A stretch of DNA of 35,173 bases from Cruorifilaria tuberocauda (taxonomy: Eukaryota > Nematoda > Chromadorea > Rhabditida > Onchocercidae), in the NCBI GenBank assembly GCA_013365365.1, contig JABVXU010000553.1:1-35173 (forward strand), read 5' to 3'. A program made the position numbers and the translations under genes. Below the pieces are notes generated by a model. It was given only the letters and a program-made list of their open reading frames with translations, searched no databases and was not told where the DNA came from. Below, piece after piece: positions 14,219-26,700 of the stretch. Numbering within the stretch: the first letter of the stretch is position 1; each line of letters starts with the position of its first letter.

Positions 14219-14794
14219 TAATGTGGAAGAAGACAAATGCAAAGCAAACATTACCCAAAAGTGGTTATCGCGATTCTGTTATTGATATATTCTTTCGAAA
14301 TAGTAAGAGACAATCAACTTAGTAAACTGAAAGTGGTACTCATTTTTTGTCGGCTACAGCCTTTGCAAGACCATATTTTGGTGTTAAATCTCAATTCGAC
14401 CTGCTTGCAGTAAGGCCTGCAGTCAAATTGACGCACAATTTTCAAATGATCGGAATAAAATAATCTGTCTACACAGAACACTCCTTTGAAACCATCTAAT
14501 GTTCCAAATGATTTTGCTCATTTTATAAATAAACCAATCCGAAACCTCATCACACAACCGATCAGGTGGAAGAAGCTCTAAATATGAGATCTTTTGGCAG
14601 CATGGTCTGCAATCTTTGTGTTTGTATTTTACGGTTTATGTAAAACACGGCGAACACTAACCGGGCGTCGTGATATGTAGCGACTGGAACAATGAAGTGG
14701 GGGTGTAGTTGGCTAGAGATGACGTGAATGTAGTGAGTGTCAGAAATGAACTTAGATAAGTAGTGCATATGTAATGCTGTTTGCATTCATCTAC
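14219..14794. promoter_or_regulatory. Divergent intergenic region, likely two promoters
   Basis: About 575 bases separate the start of p24 gene B (minus) from the first candidate plus-strand exon at 14797. No coding exon is supported. It probably holds promoters for both directions. I see no clear TATA box or SRF-type CArG element, but I could not scan exhaustively. Confidence 0.4.
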
Positions 14795-14796
14795 AG

Positions 14797-14857
14797 TGAT
14801 AAAAAATGTTACTGGCAGTCAATGGTAGTGGTGACGACGATTACAGATTTCCTTATG
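14797..14857 (+). CDS. Candidate first exon (trans-splice site, short ORF)
   Basis: CATCTACAG (AG at 14795-14796) is followed by nine bases and ATG at 14806, then 17 codons (MLLAVNGSGDDDYRFPY) to a donor TATG|GTAAAA at 14857, phase 1. Joined to an acceptor TTTTTTAG ending at 15008, the frame continues for 16 codons (DTIFEKIKPESEDLFT) to a TGA at 15056-15058. Either this is a 33-codon upstream ORF in the MRTF leader, or it is the start of another small transcript. It lies upstream of, and in the same direction as, the MRTF gene. Coding status is uncertain. Confidence 0.35.
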
Positions 14858-15008
14858 GTAAAAGAAATTTTCGGCTAGTTCGGAGTGTTTCTTATCACTT
14901 TGCTAAACATTCTGAACTATGAAACTTGAGAAGTTTTTAATAGCACTGAAAGCTCTTATTGAATTATTCGGTCAAGCTTATTGTTTTTATTTTAATCTCC
15001 TTTTTTAG

Positions 15009-15270
15009 ATACCATATTCGAGAAAATAAAGCCGGAATCGGAAGACTTGTTTACTTGATCTCGATCATAAATATATGATCTCATCGATGACTACCTTAGG
15101 ACGACGGATTGAACCCAAGCCGTCAACAACCAACGTATGTGAAGCCATTCCGTTTTTACTCGTTCCTGTAGTTCGACAGCCTGCAGTAGCAATCCCTACC
15201 CAGTTCATTCCGCGCACAATTTTCGTTGACGGCCAAAGTCTGCAAGCAAACATGGATTCTAACAGAGAAG
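15009..15270 (+). CDS. Candidate upstream exon of the MRTF gene
   Basis: Acceptor TTTTTTAG at 15001-15008 and donor GAAG|GTATAA at 15270-15271 bracket a segment richer in GC than its surroundings. From ATG 15075 it encodes 65 codons plus one base (starts MISSMTTLGRRIEPKPSTTN, ends ANMDSNRE). Its phase 1 end fits an acceptor at 17858 that runs in frame into the RPEL1 exon through VFDFIFKM. The upstream 33-codon ORF would stop 16 bases before this ATG, a layout compatible with re-initiation. No family match is recognised for these residues. It could equally be an unrelated small exon or 5' UTR. Confidence 0.35.
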
Positions 15271-15481
15271 GTATAATTAGCGTTTTAGCAGCACTTAAAG
15301 TTTTAAAGAAACTCAGACAAAATCAGACATTTATTGCAGTTATTATCTGAAGAGTAATAGTAAAAATTGTAAGGTAAGCTTTAGATAGAGTTGTAGTACA
15401 TATTTGTTGTTTTGAAAAGTTTCGTATTGAGGATTGTCATAGTAAAAGGTTGCATCTCTTTTCTCCGATCATTTCTCTCCA

Positions 15482-15488
<7 letters not shown>

Positions 15489-15514
<26 letters not shown>
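15489..15514. repeat. (CT)n microsatellite
   Basis: A pure CT run inside a longer pyrimidine-rich tract, directly after the candidate upstream exon and within what would be an MRTF intron. Confidence 0.9.
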
Positions 15515-16261
15515 TCTTCTCTCCCTCTACATATCTTTTATTCTTTTATCTCGAATTTAATTTACTAATTATTTTTCTATACTGAACAAACTTAATCACG
15601 ATTCACTTTTTGATTTGGAATTCTAATTGCATATTCAGAGGTCTTCCATCGTTTGCATTAATTTATTTTGGTGTTTTATTTCGGTATTGCGGTATTTATC
15701 GTCTGTTGTATAACTTGTTGAAAATATACGCATACTAAGAAGAAATGTATTGGGAATTCACATATACATACTTAAACGTAAAATCTTTATTACTCGTATT
15801 CAGCGTACTACCTTTATTTTTGTGGCATTAGTTGGATATATTCTTTTGACTTCATCATTTTAATTTTAATCCTTTAGCGCTGTTTATACTTTTTATAGAC
15901 ATTATAGCTCTCGTTCTATTCTTTTTAATGCTGTAATTTCAGTTGCATTCCCAACTACGTTTCTTGTATTGTTTTTGGAATTCATTCAAATTAAATAAGA
16001 AAATTGTACGATTCTTAACCATCGCTTGTGTTCAAGTAGAGGAAGGTAATGTAAATTCACAAATATTATACAAAGATTATAAAAAAGCTTATATATAACA
16101 TTATAAAATAGTATATTAGAGGATGACACTGTATGTTACTTTTGCATCTTAAGCAGTTGTTCGGCAAATTTTTGTCGAAACAAAGTCATGGAATATAGAA
16201 ATAGTAAGGAATAGGAGCTCATGCCGTCTTTGTTAAAACCGTAATAACATTGTGTAAAATA

Positions 16262-16518
16262 TCAAGCAATATAAAAATGTAAATGAGGGCTTTTCAAATC
16301 TCTGAATAGTCCATTAGATCTCTCGAAGTCATCAAATCTTATGTCTGATACCTCTTTTAACCGCTTTTCAGTCTTAAAGAAGTTATCATGCTGTTGCATC
16401 CTTTTTAGATTTTCTTCTGCATATCCTGAAGTATAGAAATTTTGTTCTCGCATCAAGTTCTCTTTTCCTCAGAGTTTTGTGATTTCTTTACTTGACTTGT
16501 CCTACTTCCCTTCTTCAT
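16262..16518 (-). CDS. Weak candidate: small antisense ORF pair, unknown
   Basis: On the minus strand an ATG at 16518 opens 21 codons (starting MKKGSRTSQVKKSQ) ending with a TGA at 16455-16453. That TGA overlaps by two bases an ATG at 16453 (TGATG), which opens about 63 codons (starting MREQNFYTSGYAEENLKRMQ) to a stop at 16262. Both parts are charged and balanced in composition, unlike the Phe/Ile-rich chance ORFs nearby. They would form one protein if a frame change joined them. No family is recognised and no introns are evident. It may be a decayed gene copy or chance. Confidence 0.2.
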
Positions 16519-17878
16519 TTTCTACTTTTGAATAGAAATTTTATCATTAAGAAAAGCAAAAATAAATTTTTGCTCGTTGTTGTAATAGTAAAGAATTTTA
16601 CTTGAAGATAGGTTTTGATGCAGCAGCTGTTAGAGACCAAAATTAATATTGATGCCATGTGCAAAATTGTTTGGATCAGCAGGGTGATAGCTTCTTTGCT
16701 GTTTTCTTCTTATTTCTAATTCCTTTTCACTGTTTGTAAATAATTATCCGTTTTTGTTCTTGAAATGTTCTAATTTGATATATTTTTCCTGAATTAACAT
16801 CCGTAATTCATGTTTCACTCTTACGTATTCCTGTTAATGGTTATTTGATACTAAAATTGCGATACGGTTTGTGAGGTTTCTAGTCCTATTACCATTATAA
16901 AAATAGATATATAGTTTATTATTTTGAATGAAACATGGAGACTTATCAACTTATTAATGATGGTCTCACATTGCTTCTTTTCCAAGTACTTTAGAGAACA
17001 CCATATGATCGGAAGTAATTTTTCTTTTTCTTGACAGAATGGAGCGTTGCAGAGGACTAATGAGCAGACACAGAGACATCGAAAATTTAATCTAAATTGA
17101 CAGAAACTACTGCTTATTGCTGTTGCTGACAGCCGTAATCTATAAGATTGAGTACTAACAACAAAAGCGATATAATGAATCTTTAAGTAGGATTTGATAC
17201 AGCATAAATCTATAAATAAATATTATATATATATATGAAGGTGTTCCATATAGATTACATACAATTTAAATCTGTTAAATGCAAATTTTTTTTGAGTTAT
17301 ATGGATGCTTATCTTCATATATGCAGATCTATATGACTATGTGATACCGAATGTTTGTCAGCTTTTTATATCTTTATTAACATTGAATTTCATTTATGCT
17401 TACCTTTCTTTTTCATTTTCATCACCAGCAACAGTTCATTTTACTTGAAGCCAAAGATGAGGATTATCACCAGGGAATTAGAAACTGGTGCTTTATCCCA
17501 ATAGTTTATTTGAAATTTGTGGAAAAAATCGGATAGGGCTGTTTTCCAGTTCTTTTTGTTCTGCGAAACATGATATACATCTATCAAGGCAAAATTTAAA
17601 GTCGAACAGTGTTGGAACTTTAATCCTATTCTATTTTACCATTTCATTTCTGTTCACAACATATTGTTTAGTAATAGAATTTCTCCATTTATTCCGGGAG
17701 CTACGTGTTCCTTGGTCGATTAACTTCATGTCCACATGTTATTTTTTTTCACGAATATCCACAATTATCGTGTCCAGAAAATTCGCCAAGTGGTAAAGGA
17801 ATTCTGGAACATTATACGTTCCTCAGTTGACTGATTAATATCGAACTTTAGTTAACAGTATTTGATTTCATTTTTAAA

Positions 17879-20701
17879 ATGCGATTGTGTAATGAAGAAA
17901 TAGAGAACTTCGCAGAAGTAGCTTTTACAGCTCTTCGAGTGAAATTAGAACGTCGTCCAGCACAAGGATATCTTGTACAACGTGGCATCCTTCCAGGTAA
18001 TTGAATTCTTTGTATTTTTTTATTACACTTTTGCCTTTTTCTTCTTATATGTGGGGAGATTTATGTTTTTAAAAACTGGGATACGACAAAAGAGTTTTTA
18101 GATAACTGCAAAACTAATGAAGAAATGAGGGTACAGCTTAAAGGTTTCCTCCCCAAGTTTTAGGCTATGAAAGGGAACTTTAAGAGATGAAGCTTTCGAT
18201 AATCACTTTCTAACCTCCTTGCACTGTTCTGTGTATATAGGAACCGTTCATCAATTTATACAAATCACTTTCACCAATTCTTACGTCAGTTATGTCACCA
18301 AAGATGAAATAGTGTTCAAGACATTTCTTTCATTCTCTTTCTTCCTTCACCATTGTGAATGATAAAATCTCAACGTGTCTTTTTTTTTAAATGCATTACC
18401 ACTGTAAGATTTATGACTGAAGAATTTTGGTAAATGATAAGCTTTTCATTTTTCTCTAAATAATACCATTATAGCCTTGTTCAAAATAGCGTAACTGTGA
18501 AGGCGGCGTCGTTGTATTTCATCAACAGTTCGGATTTTCTTTGATATTCATCATCTCATATCCGAGGCTGTTTATCATATATGTTTGCCTGATTTTGTCA
18601 ACGAAGTGAGCGATGGTGGAAACTTGGATTATCGCTATAAAATCCATCTCGCTCGTTAAATAGTTTTGCTTTCCTGGGATTTAGCTGTTAAATAAATGGG
18701 ATAATGAAAGTCATTGTCGGCGATACTGACTAGGTTATTGCGTTAAGAAATTCAATAGTAGATTACAGTTTTTGTTGTCATCATTTTCAAATATTAAGTA
18801 GCATTAAAACAGCTAAAATGTGCGGAGGAATGTTGGTAGGTGGTTTAATGTTTTTTTCTGAAGATTAAAAGGAGTAGCTTAGACTTCAGGTCTTTGAATT
18901 GATAGCTATTGTTTCATGATTTAATAAAATGTGAGACTTCCGGTTGCCGTCATGTATGATTATTTTGCTAAAGATTAATGCTTTTGTGTACTCAACAGGA
19001 AGTGAGGGTCGGGCTAATGGTGTGAAATGCAATCAGAAGAATGAATGTTATGACGTAAGTAGAGGCACTGCTTCATGTGTAAGTGTGTATATCAAAAAAT
19101 ACGATGCTTTCCTAAAGGGTATTGCTGCTGATTAATCCTCTGCGGGGTTAGAGGGAATGAAAGCATGCTTGGATTCATTTATTTATTTCAGATAATTTGA
19201 ATCATTTTGTGGCAGTGCGGACCTCACACAACGGGCGACAGTTGTTGCGCATTTTTTTCGTTGTAATGAGCTGGTGCATTTTCTGAAAATTTATCAGGTT
19301 TCAGTTTATCAGTGGTAATGTAAAATGTCTTCTCACCGCATCTTTTTCAAATTCCACATGTATACTTTAGAAAAAATTATTCCGTTGTTTTGTTTTAAGC
19401 ATTTTGTAGTAACCAAGCGTGACATGCTTTCGAGCAAGCAAGTCATAATTAGTGATTGGAACTTAATATTATCCATTTTAGTGCTGATTTAGCTTGAAAA
19501 TGGGTTTTTCGAACCGTTAATGACAAATTAAGATATCTGGATCTGGATTTGATGATTAGGTCTATATGAAACTATTATTAAAGGAATTTCCGGTGGAAAA
19601 AATTAGGTGAAAACAGCGAATTGGAAAATACAAAGTTAAAATACAAGCTTATACATACAAAGTTATTGTAGGATGTTTGGCTCGATAAAAGCTCCTACTT
19701 ATTTTTGGATCTGGATACTTGAAATTTTACAAGGAATTAGCTCCAATTTTCCGTAAGTTCCTGGGAAAATAGAAACACTGAAAGTTGGAAGTCGAATGCT
19801 TTTTTTTGAACTTGTTAGACGTCTTTTAGGAAATCCTATTCTTTTTGCAGGGTTGTTGTCTTGTTTATTTTTACGTGTACAGTCTTTTTTTTGCAGTTGT
19901 ACAGTTTCAAGCTTTGATGGACAAATAATAATTTCCCTGTTAGCAATTTTTTTTAATTCTGTTAATTTTGTTTGCTCGGTTCATTTCATTTCGAATGCTC
20001 CATCAAGCGCTCTTCTATATTATATTTAGAATATTTCCATGAATTGGCTATCCTATCACTGATTGCACGATTGACCTTACGATAGTGACAATGTTGCAAA
20101 ACTATTCCCGTTAATTTCTGGGTGGTATACCGCTGGTCCTGTTATTTACCAGTGTTATTTGAAAGTTGTCGCATTGGAGGGGGAAGATGGTTCCCGTATC
20201 TCACAGATCATACTCTGCTGCATTTTTTCTTTGTGCAATAAATTGAGTAATGGTAGAATTCAGAGCATTTTGAAGGCATTGCATGCTATCAATAAACTTC
20301 GGTTATCTCATTGTTTTACCGTTTTCCTCTTTTTCTGTAAATTACTTATTTGTTTTGTGTCCCACTAGCCAGAGCAATGTTTTCAGGAGAACTGTGTTTC
20401 CTACTGTCCTTTACTTCATTCATGTAACATGTGAAGTAGAATAATAACAATGTAAATAACAATTAGAAATAGTATATGTGGAAATGCTAACTTTCTAAAC
20501 GTAGATTTAGTTTGATACCACCGATTCATCTGTTATGGGAATGTACTGTTGTTGATCGGTGTGAAGTTTTGAGTTGGAAATAGGAACAGATAAACGCAGA
20601 AGGATGGAGCTAGAGCTGAGAGACGGAATGATTGAGCTTGAGCAACTGCTCCTGTTTACCAGGTAGTTGATCGTTTCATAGTATGTTCGGGTATATATAT
20701 A

Positions 20702-20734
<33 letters not shown>

Positions 20735-23700
20735 ATTTGCTATTGCATTTTTCCTGTGCACATACTTCTTCACTTCACTTTCTAATGATCGTTTCCATTC
20801 ACGAAACAGCAAAGTGGCGGAAGATGTGAGATGAGCTGAGTTGAGATGAAATATCATTCTGTTGCCGTCATCATTCCTCTTTCTTGTCGTTGTCACCGTT
20901 ACTACGGTCGCTTTTCTTTCAGTTCAAGAAAACATTAACTTTACTATCAATTCACTGTTTCATTTCTTTTCATTATTCTGCTTTATTCTTAAATTACTTT
21001 TATCGATAATTGAATTATTATTGGAGGATCCCACTAAAATCAGTAGGTTTTTCGTTAATCTTAGTCTTCAAATATAGCTTTTTTTCAATAGGGATCAGCT
21101 AACCTTTTCTTCCCGTGATGTAGCTTTTTAACCTATTATTTTATTCATAATGTTTATTTGATTTTTGTCCTTTTCATGCTCTTGAAATTCTTTCATCTAA
21201 GGACTTTCATCTAAGAAATTATTTCATCAATAAATAACATTAGACATAACACAATAGATGCAAGATAATTTCCTTCGTTTTATGGAAATAAGTGAATAGA
21301 TTTAAAAAAACTTATGTACAATATGAAGGAAGAGTAGAAAGTTAAAATGAGAAGTGAAAAAAAGATTGTTTAAAGAAGTAAAAGCGGTTCATTAATTTAT
21401 ATAGTAAGTTTTTGTAACCGATGTTTTTTCATTCTTTTTTGCAATGCGTAGCAACAGTGAGGAATTTTTAAAAAGGGGGGGAGGGAAAGAGAAGTAAGGG
21501 GTAAAATAAAAAAGAAAACCGAATTTCACGGTCACGCAAACACCTATACACACAAGTAACAATTTGTTCTGTACGAAAAATCTTAAATTTTATCGTCTTC
21601 AAAAGTTTTGAGAATGAACCAATTTTTGGTTCACCATTCAAAACATATGTTCTTTGGATGTATCTCATTTATTTGTTTTTGTAATTTAAATTTCTTTATA
21701 TCGCGCATAAATTTAGCCCCGCTTTGTACTTTTACAAATCCGGTAGATTTGTAAAAAAAGAGAAAGGAATATAGGATTGGTAAATTTGACAGTAACATTT
21801 TTGACGATATCCTAAAAAGGCGAAGACATCGAGGAAATTTGTTCTTTCCTTCACTTTTTTCAAATGTTTTGCAAATAATGAAACCAAAGAATCCGTAGAG
21901 GATATACAACAGTGAAAATCGTGAAGATTTGTTTGTTGCATTGCATCTATTACTGATATATCATATTACCAAACAATACAATATTAATCTATTCATTTAT
22001 GCTATGTTTAAATTTCCTTATTTTCATGAGAAATTTAACTCTGTTGTGTAATTCAAAAAATTAACTAATTTGTATGTGCATGCTTAAAAGTGTGGACTAA
22101 GAATGAGTGATTTTAGCTAATCATTTCTCATTAGTTTCCTTTTTGTTTAATCGAATGTTGAGGTCCCATTATACTTAAATTCATTTCGGACGCTACCATG
22201 ATTTGGACAGACCTAATTAGGAGCTGCTTTCGAAACAAATATTTCGTGACGGTTCAATATAACCGGAAAATTTAATGACTTATGAATTTTTACGCTTTTT
22301 TTTGTCACAGTTGAAGGGGCAATCGTTTTTCGAAATACATATGAGCGTGACTGTTGATTTTAAAGATGAAATCTTTGAGTTAACATGAAATTTTTGGAAT
22401 AATTTTATTAGCGAAAAAGCTAAACTTGTCGGGAAGTGCATAAATATTGTAGTATGAATCCATAATCTTTATTACTGTTTCTTATGATTACCACGATCAG
22501 TTTACGGTTCAGTGTTCTGATTATTGTTTGAGACTTCAATAAACGAAAATATGTGAAATTCATGGGTTATTAGTTATGATGAATCTTTTTGCTCTTTTTT
22601 CTTCCTTAAACTGAGGAAGGGATTTTCTGATATTAGCTATGTGAGATTTGGGAAGGAATGTTAGAGTGATAGTCCCTTAGTTTTGCATTTTCACCATATG
22701 TTCCTTGATTTTGCTTTCGGGCAAAAGGCACACACACATATAAGATGCAAACGGTGAAGTTGGATAATATAAAATTATGGGAACTCAGGAAATATTCGTG
22801 ATGCTCCATCAAGTAAAATCACATTTTATTTTTGTGAATAAAAAGAGGGTTGTTGAACACACTTGAGAGATATTTCCGTTAGCCATAAATCGGTTCTGCT
22901 TCAGTTTCAATGATTAATGAAGCCATACTTTAAAATGAGCTCGTTTTCGTGCTGCCATTGATTTTTGGTACTTTTTTAATATTGAAGTATTTGCGTTTCG
23001 TTCGACAGTTTGGATAACGGAATAAGAGGTTAATATGTGAAGGTAATTTATGGATAGAGGAGTTTGACTCCTTAATGATATTTCCAGCCATTAAGCCTTT
23101 GATTTTTATATATATATATATATATTACTAGGGTTGGAAAAGGTAAGAAGGAGATAAATGGTGAGATTGAATGCTGTCGTCATTACTGATGGTATATTTA
23201 TTGTTAGAGGTATGAAAAAAAAAAAATTGTTAGAGGTATTTTTATTTTAAAAAGGCCAATTGGGATTGCGTATCCTCCATAGGCGTATTTTCTGCATGAT
23301 GAGATGCAGTTCGCCTTAACTTTATGTATATATATATGTTGATAGAATATGAAAGTGTTGTTTCCACACAGATATACATTCGCTATTAAATGACACAACT
23401 GTTATGCATTCCTTGCGATTTTGCTTCCAAATATTTCGATTCCTTACTCAGAATTTCATCTGTTTTTGCAGTTCATCTGGTATGATCTCCAACTGTTATG
23501 TAATCTAAGTTCTGTTCGCGTATCACAAGGTGAGCTATGTCTACCTCGAAGCAGCACTTTGATAGTTCATCATAGATTTTAACCACGCTTTTCATGGTGC
23601 AGTTGCTAAATTTGTTTTCTTTTTTCTAAGTGGAATAGAAGTTAATGTGTATTTTGTCACCCTTGTGGATAAATTCTGAAATATCAACGCAAAACATTTT

Positions 23701-26700
23701 TTCAGCAAGTGCAAAGAAATCTCTATCATTAGTCTTTGCTTCATGCTGTAAAGTAATAGCAAGATTTAGGGAGTATTGCAGATTACAAGATGAAAGAAAG
23801 TTCGGTTTATGAGGTGATTGATTTCTAAAATAATCCTTATAGCTCTTTCTTTGATTGTTTAAAGAAAGTCCTGAGATTTTTTCGCTAACAATTCCCTATT
23901 ATTTTGATTTATTGTACGATACTAGATAATCAGTGCGTATAATACAGATTTCAACGGAGAATTCACTTTCATTTTTTAATTTGTCCTATATTTAATATTT
24001 CATGTCTGAATGGTGCTACATTTCATCATCAGTAGAAGTCGACTTAAAAAGCATGATACTGATCTCTCTCCATCCTCTAATTTCTTCTTTAAAGAAAAGA
24101 AACTTTCAAGACCAGAAATTACATGGGAATGATTGGTTCTATCATGATTTATTATGTTCACAAAAATAATGGGTTGGAATTTCCATTCAGATTTCCACAG
24201 ATTTTAATGATTTTATCCGAAATCTTTAATTTCACTTGTCTTTATCGAATATATTGTGTACGTTATTACATCATAAACTGGGATATGTTTTCTTTCGTGA
24301 GCAATAATTTCTTCTAAATTTATGGATGTTTCCGAAGATTAGAGGAATTTTTGGTAAGTTTATTCGATCCAAGATGATTGTAATTAAAGTCGTGCTATGG
24401 TACATTGCTTCACTGCGAGCACTTATTGTTATCTTTAATAAGTTCTTCATGAGGTTTGGAAAGTTTGATAAAGATCTGAAATCATTTGAATGAATTGCAT
24501 TGCGCTGAAGTGGATGTTTATGGTAATTACAGATGAAGATACTCATGCACCCAATAATTTCTTGAATTTATTCTGTCTCGAATATCTATTTAAAGTTTTT
24601 CGTGAGAGCAGAAATTATTGGCATCATTGAGTACTAATGAATGTAATGGACGACGCCTGAATTATTCCCCTTTCTCTATGTGGAATCTGTTCTGTACATT
24701 TTTTTGGACTGTGATATATTTGAATCTTCGGATTTGTTTTCAAAAGATTCTTTCTTAAATGTTTCAAAAGAGAAAAGTGAACTAACCGCTTTCGATGGAA
24801 AAATATTTTTAGCATTTTCCTTCCTATCCACTAAAAAGCTGTTTCTCAATTACCCAACAGAGCACTCTTTCCTTTTTAATTTTCAATCCTCTCTCTCTTT
24901 CCAGAGAAAAGAGGGAAGGAAGAGTTGTGACACTGAATGAATTTTCGATTTTTATTGAACTTAAGAAAAAAGGTCTTTTTTTCTTGGTTCAAGTTCGGCA
25001 AAAAAGTTCATCTTTCCCTAGTACAACTTTTTTCTTTTTTGTTTGACGAATGGTATATCTATCTACCTATCCATCTATCTATCTATCCATCTATCTACAT
25101 CTCTTCGATGTGGCAAGAGCAAGGTTTGAGAAAAATGAACAATTCATTGTAGAAGGTATTAATTTTTAATCAGCAGCAAATATTCTTTACATAGTTGAAC
25201 CGGTATTTTTTCGTGGAAGTTCTTGTTCTTTTCCTTTTTTGTCATGTGATTAGAATGCGAAATATCAAAATAAGATATATAAAGAGACTTGATTTGATAA
25301 TCTAAAAGTGATATCAAAAAATGGGGGTAGATATTACACCATGATTATATTTGATTTTGAAGAAGAACGACATTTCATCATATTCTATTTTGAATTTGTT
25401 GAATTCTATACAGGAATACGAAGTAAATCTTTTAAGCTGATTCGATATCCCACCTGAAACTCCCTTAATGACACCATTCATTTGTAATTATATGATCCTT
25501 CGTAGTGACGGTTTTTCTCTGTAGTTGAGCTGCAATTTACTCATAATACTATACTTATGTGCTTATGTTCCTAATAGGGTCAAATTTCGCATTTTAAGTC
25601 GGTTTGGCGGATTTTGAAGATTAAAGCTGGTAGTTTTTATTTTTTTCCCACATGGCAGTGGTAAAATTTTTTTACGTAGATCAATACCCAAATGTCTATC
25701 TTTGTAACTGTTTTGACAAGCGCAATATAATTCAGCTAGTCTGGTTTCTGAGTTTCATTCCAAACTTCGCAGCTCACTTTCCACTGCTCGAATCTGATGG
25801 TTGTGGCGTAAGAATTTTAGTTTTCATTGTATCGTGTTCGGCAGTTCATTATCGATTTTTAGTATAATTACGAGAATGTCGTAAAGCTGTTCTGTTTCTT
25901 TTTGGGGTTTGAAAGTTGTCACACAAAACGATTGCGCAAGCAGAATTCACCCTTTACTCTGTGGTGGGTTTTCTTTTACTGTCGATCACTTTTCACGTCT
26001 GATCATGTCTGTTTTGACAAGCAAATTATCGATTTTGCGCTTTAAACAAATCAACGGTTGAAAGGAAGGATATTTCAAATTTTTGATGTTACAGCGGAAG
26101 GAGGCGACAGACGAAAGAGTGTTTTGCGATCAAAAGAACGTGACGCTTTGAAACGGAAAATCGAACAGCGTCCCTCCAAGCAAAAGCTTGTCACACAGCA
26201 CATCCTGCTCACTGGTAATTTATTCGACTTATACTTATTTAGGTTATGCAAAATAGCATTGCTTATTTGAACTCTATCCAGTGGTATTTTTTTCTTTCAT
26301 GTTTTTTTTTATTTATTTTACGCCATCTTCCTTATTAAATTGATTATTCAAATAACTTCCGACGATTATTAAAGCACAAAAAATAATTCCTATCGAGACT
26401 TATTGCTTCCAGGTTTGATTTAGATGCATTATTCCTATTTAATGTCGTTTTAGATTTGCGCTTGTTAATTATTAATCAGTTTGTGCAATACTTTGTGTTA
26501 ACTAAGTAAATTTTTCTGCTCTTTATTTGTTACCATAAACATTTGCAAAAAAGTGCGTAATTAATTTTGATTTGATTTATTTATTTTTCGATTCTCAACC
26601 AAATATTGTCTATTTTCCTTCTACTTCTGTTTGAATTATACTTTCGGAAAACCATGAAAGAAGTATGGATTTTCACTTGAACTCAGTTCGTTATTGAAAA

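Larger units (their letters stand above)
15271..17878. other. Probable MRTF upstream region or intron
   Basis: About 2.6 kb without a firm gene. It contains the CT microsatellite, an antisense ORF pair at 16262-16518, and an open stretch of about 100 codons at 17488-17796 that starts without ATG and looks like chance (rich in Phe, Ile, Ser). The region just before 17879 has two acceptor candidates, at 17851 (phase 0) and 17858 (phase 1), so the RPEL1 exon may extend slightly upstream or receive a spliced leader. Confidence 0.45.
17997..26094. other. 8.1-kb intron between RPEL1 and RPEL2 exons
   Basis: No confident gene is nested here. Contents: an exon-like segment (18999-19054), microsatellites (20708-20734, 23107-23125, 25055-25103), a G-rich run (21475-21501), a poly(A)-flanking duplication (23200-23239), and open frames of 60-92 codons on both strands that are Phe/Ile/Lys/Asn-rich, as expected by chance in AT-rich DNA. 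An internal promoter for an isoform lacking RPEL1 is possible but not visible. Confidence 0.6.

Noticed and set aside
14375..14387. CCATATTTTGG resembling an SRF CArG box near the divergent promoter
   Set aside because: It has seven A/T bases between CC and GG instead of six, so it does not match the consensus.
15065..15253. Minus-strand ORF opposite the candidate upstream exon
   Set aside because: It mirrors the open plus-strand frame; the plus strand has the matching acceptor and donor and the minus strand does not.
17488..17796. Open frame of 102 codons just upstream of the RPEL1 exon
   Set aside because: It starts without ATG, is rich in Phe, Ser and Ile, shows no motif, and nothing links it in phase to the RPEL1 exon.
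21468..21941. Overlapping minus-strand ORFs of 66-92 codons in the long intron
   Set aside because: Three overlapping frames open at once in AT-rich DNA, with Phe/Lys/Ile-rich translations, is what chance gives.
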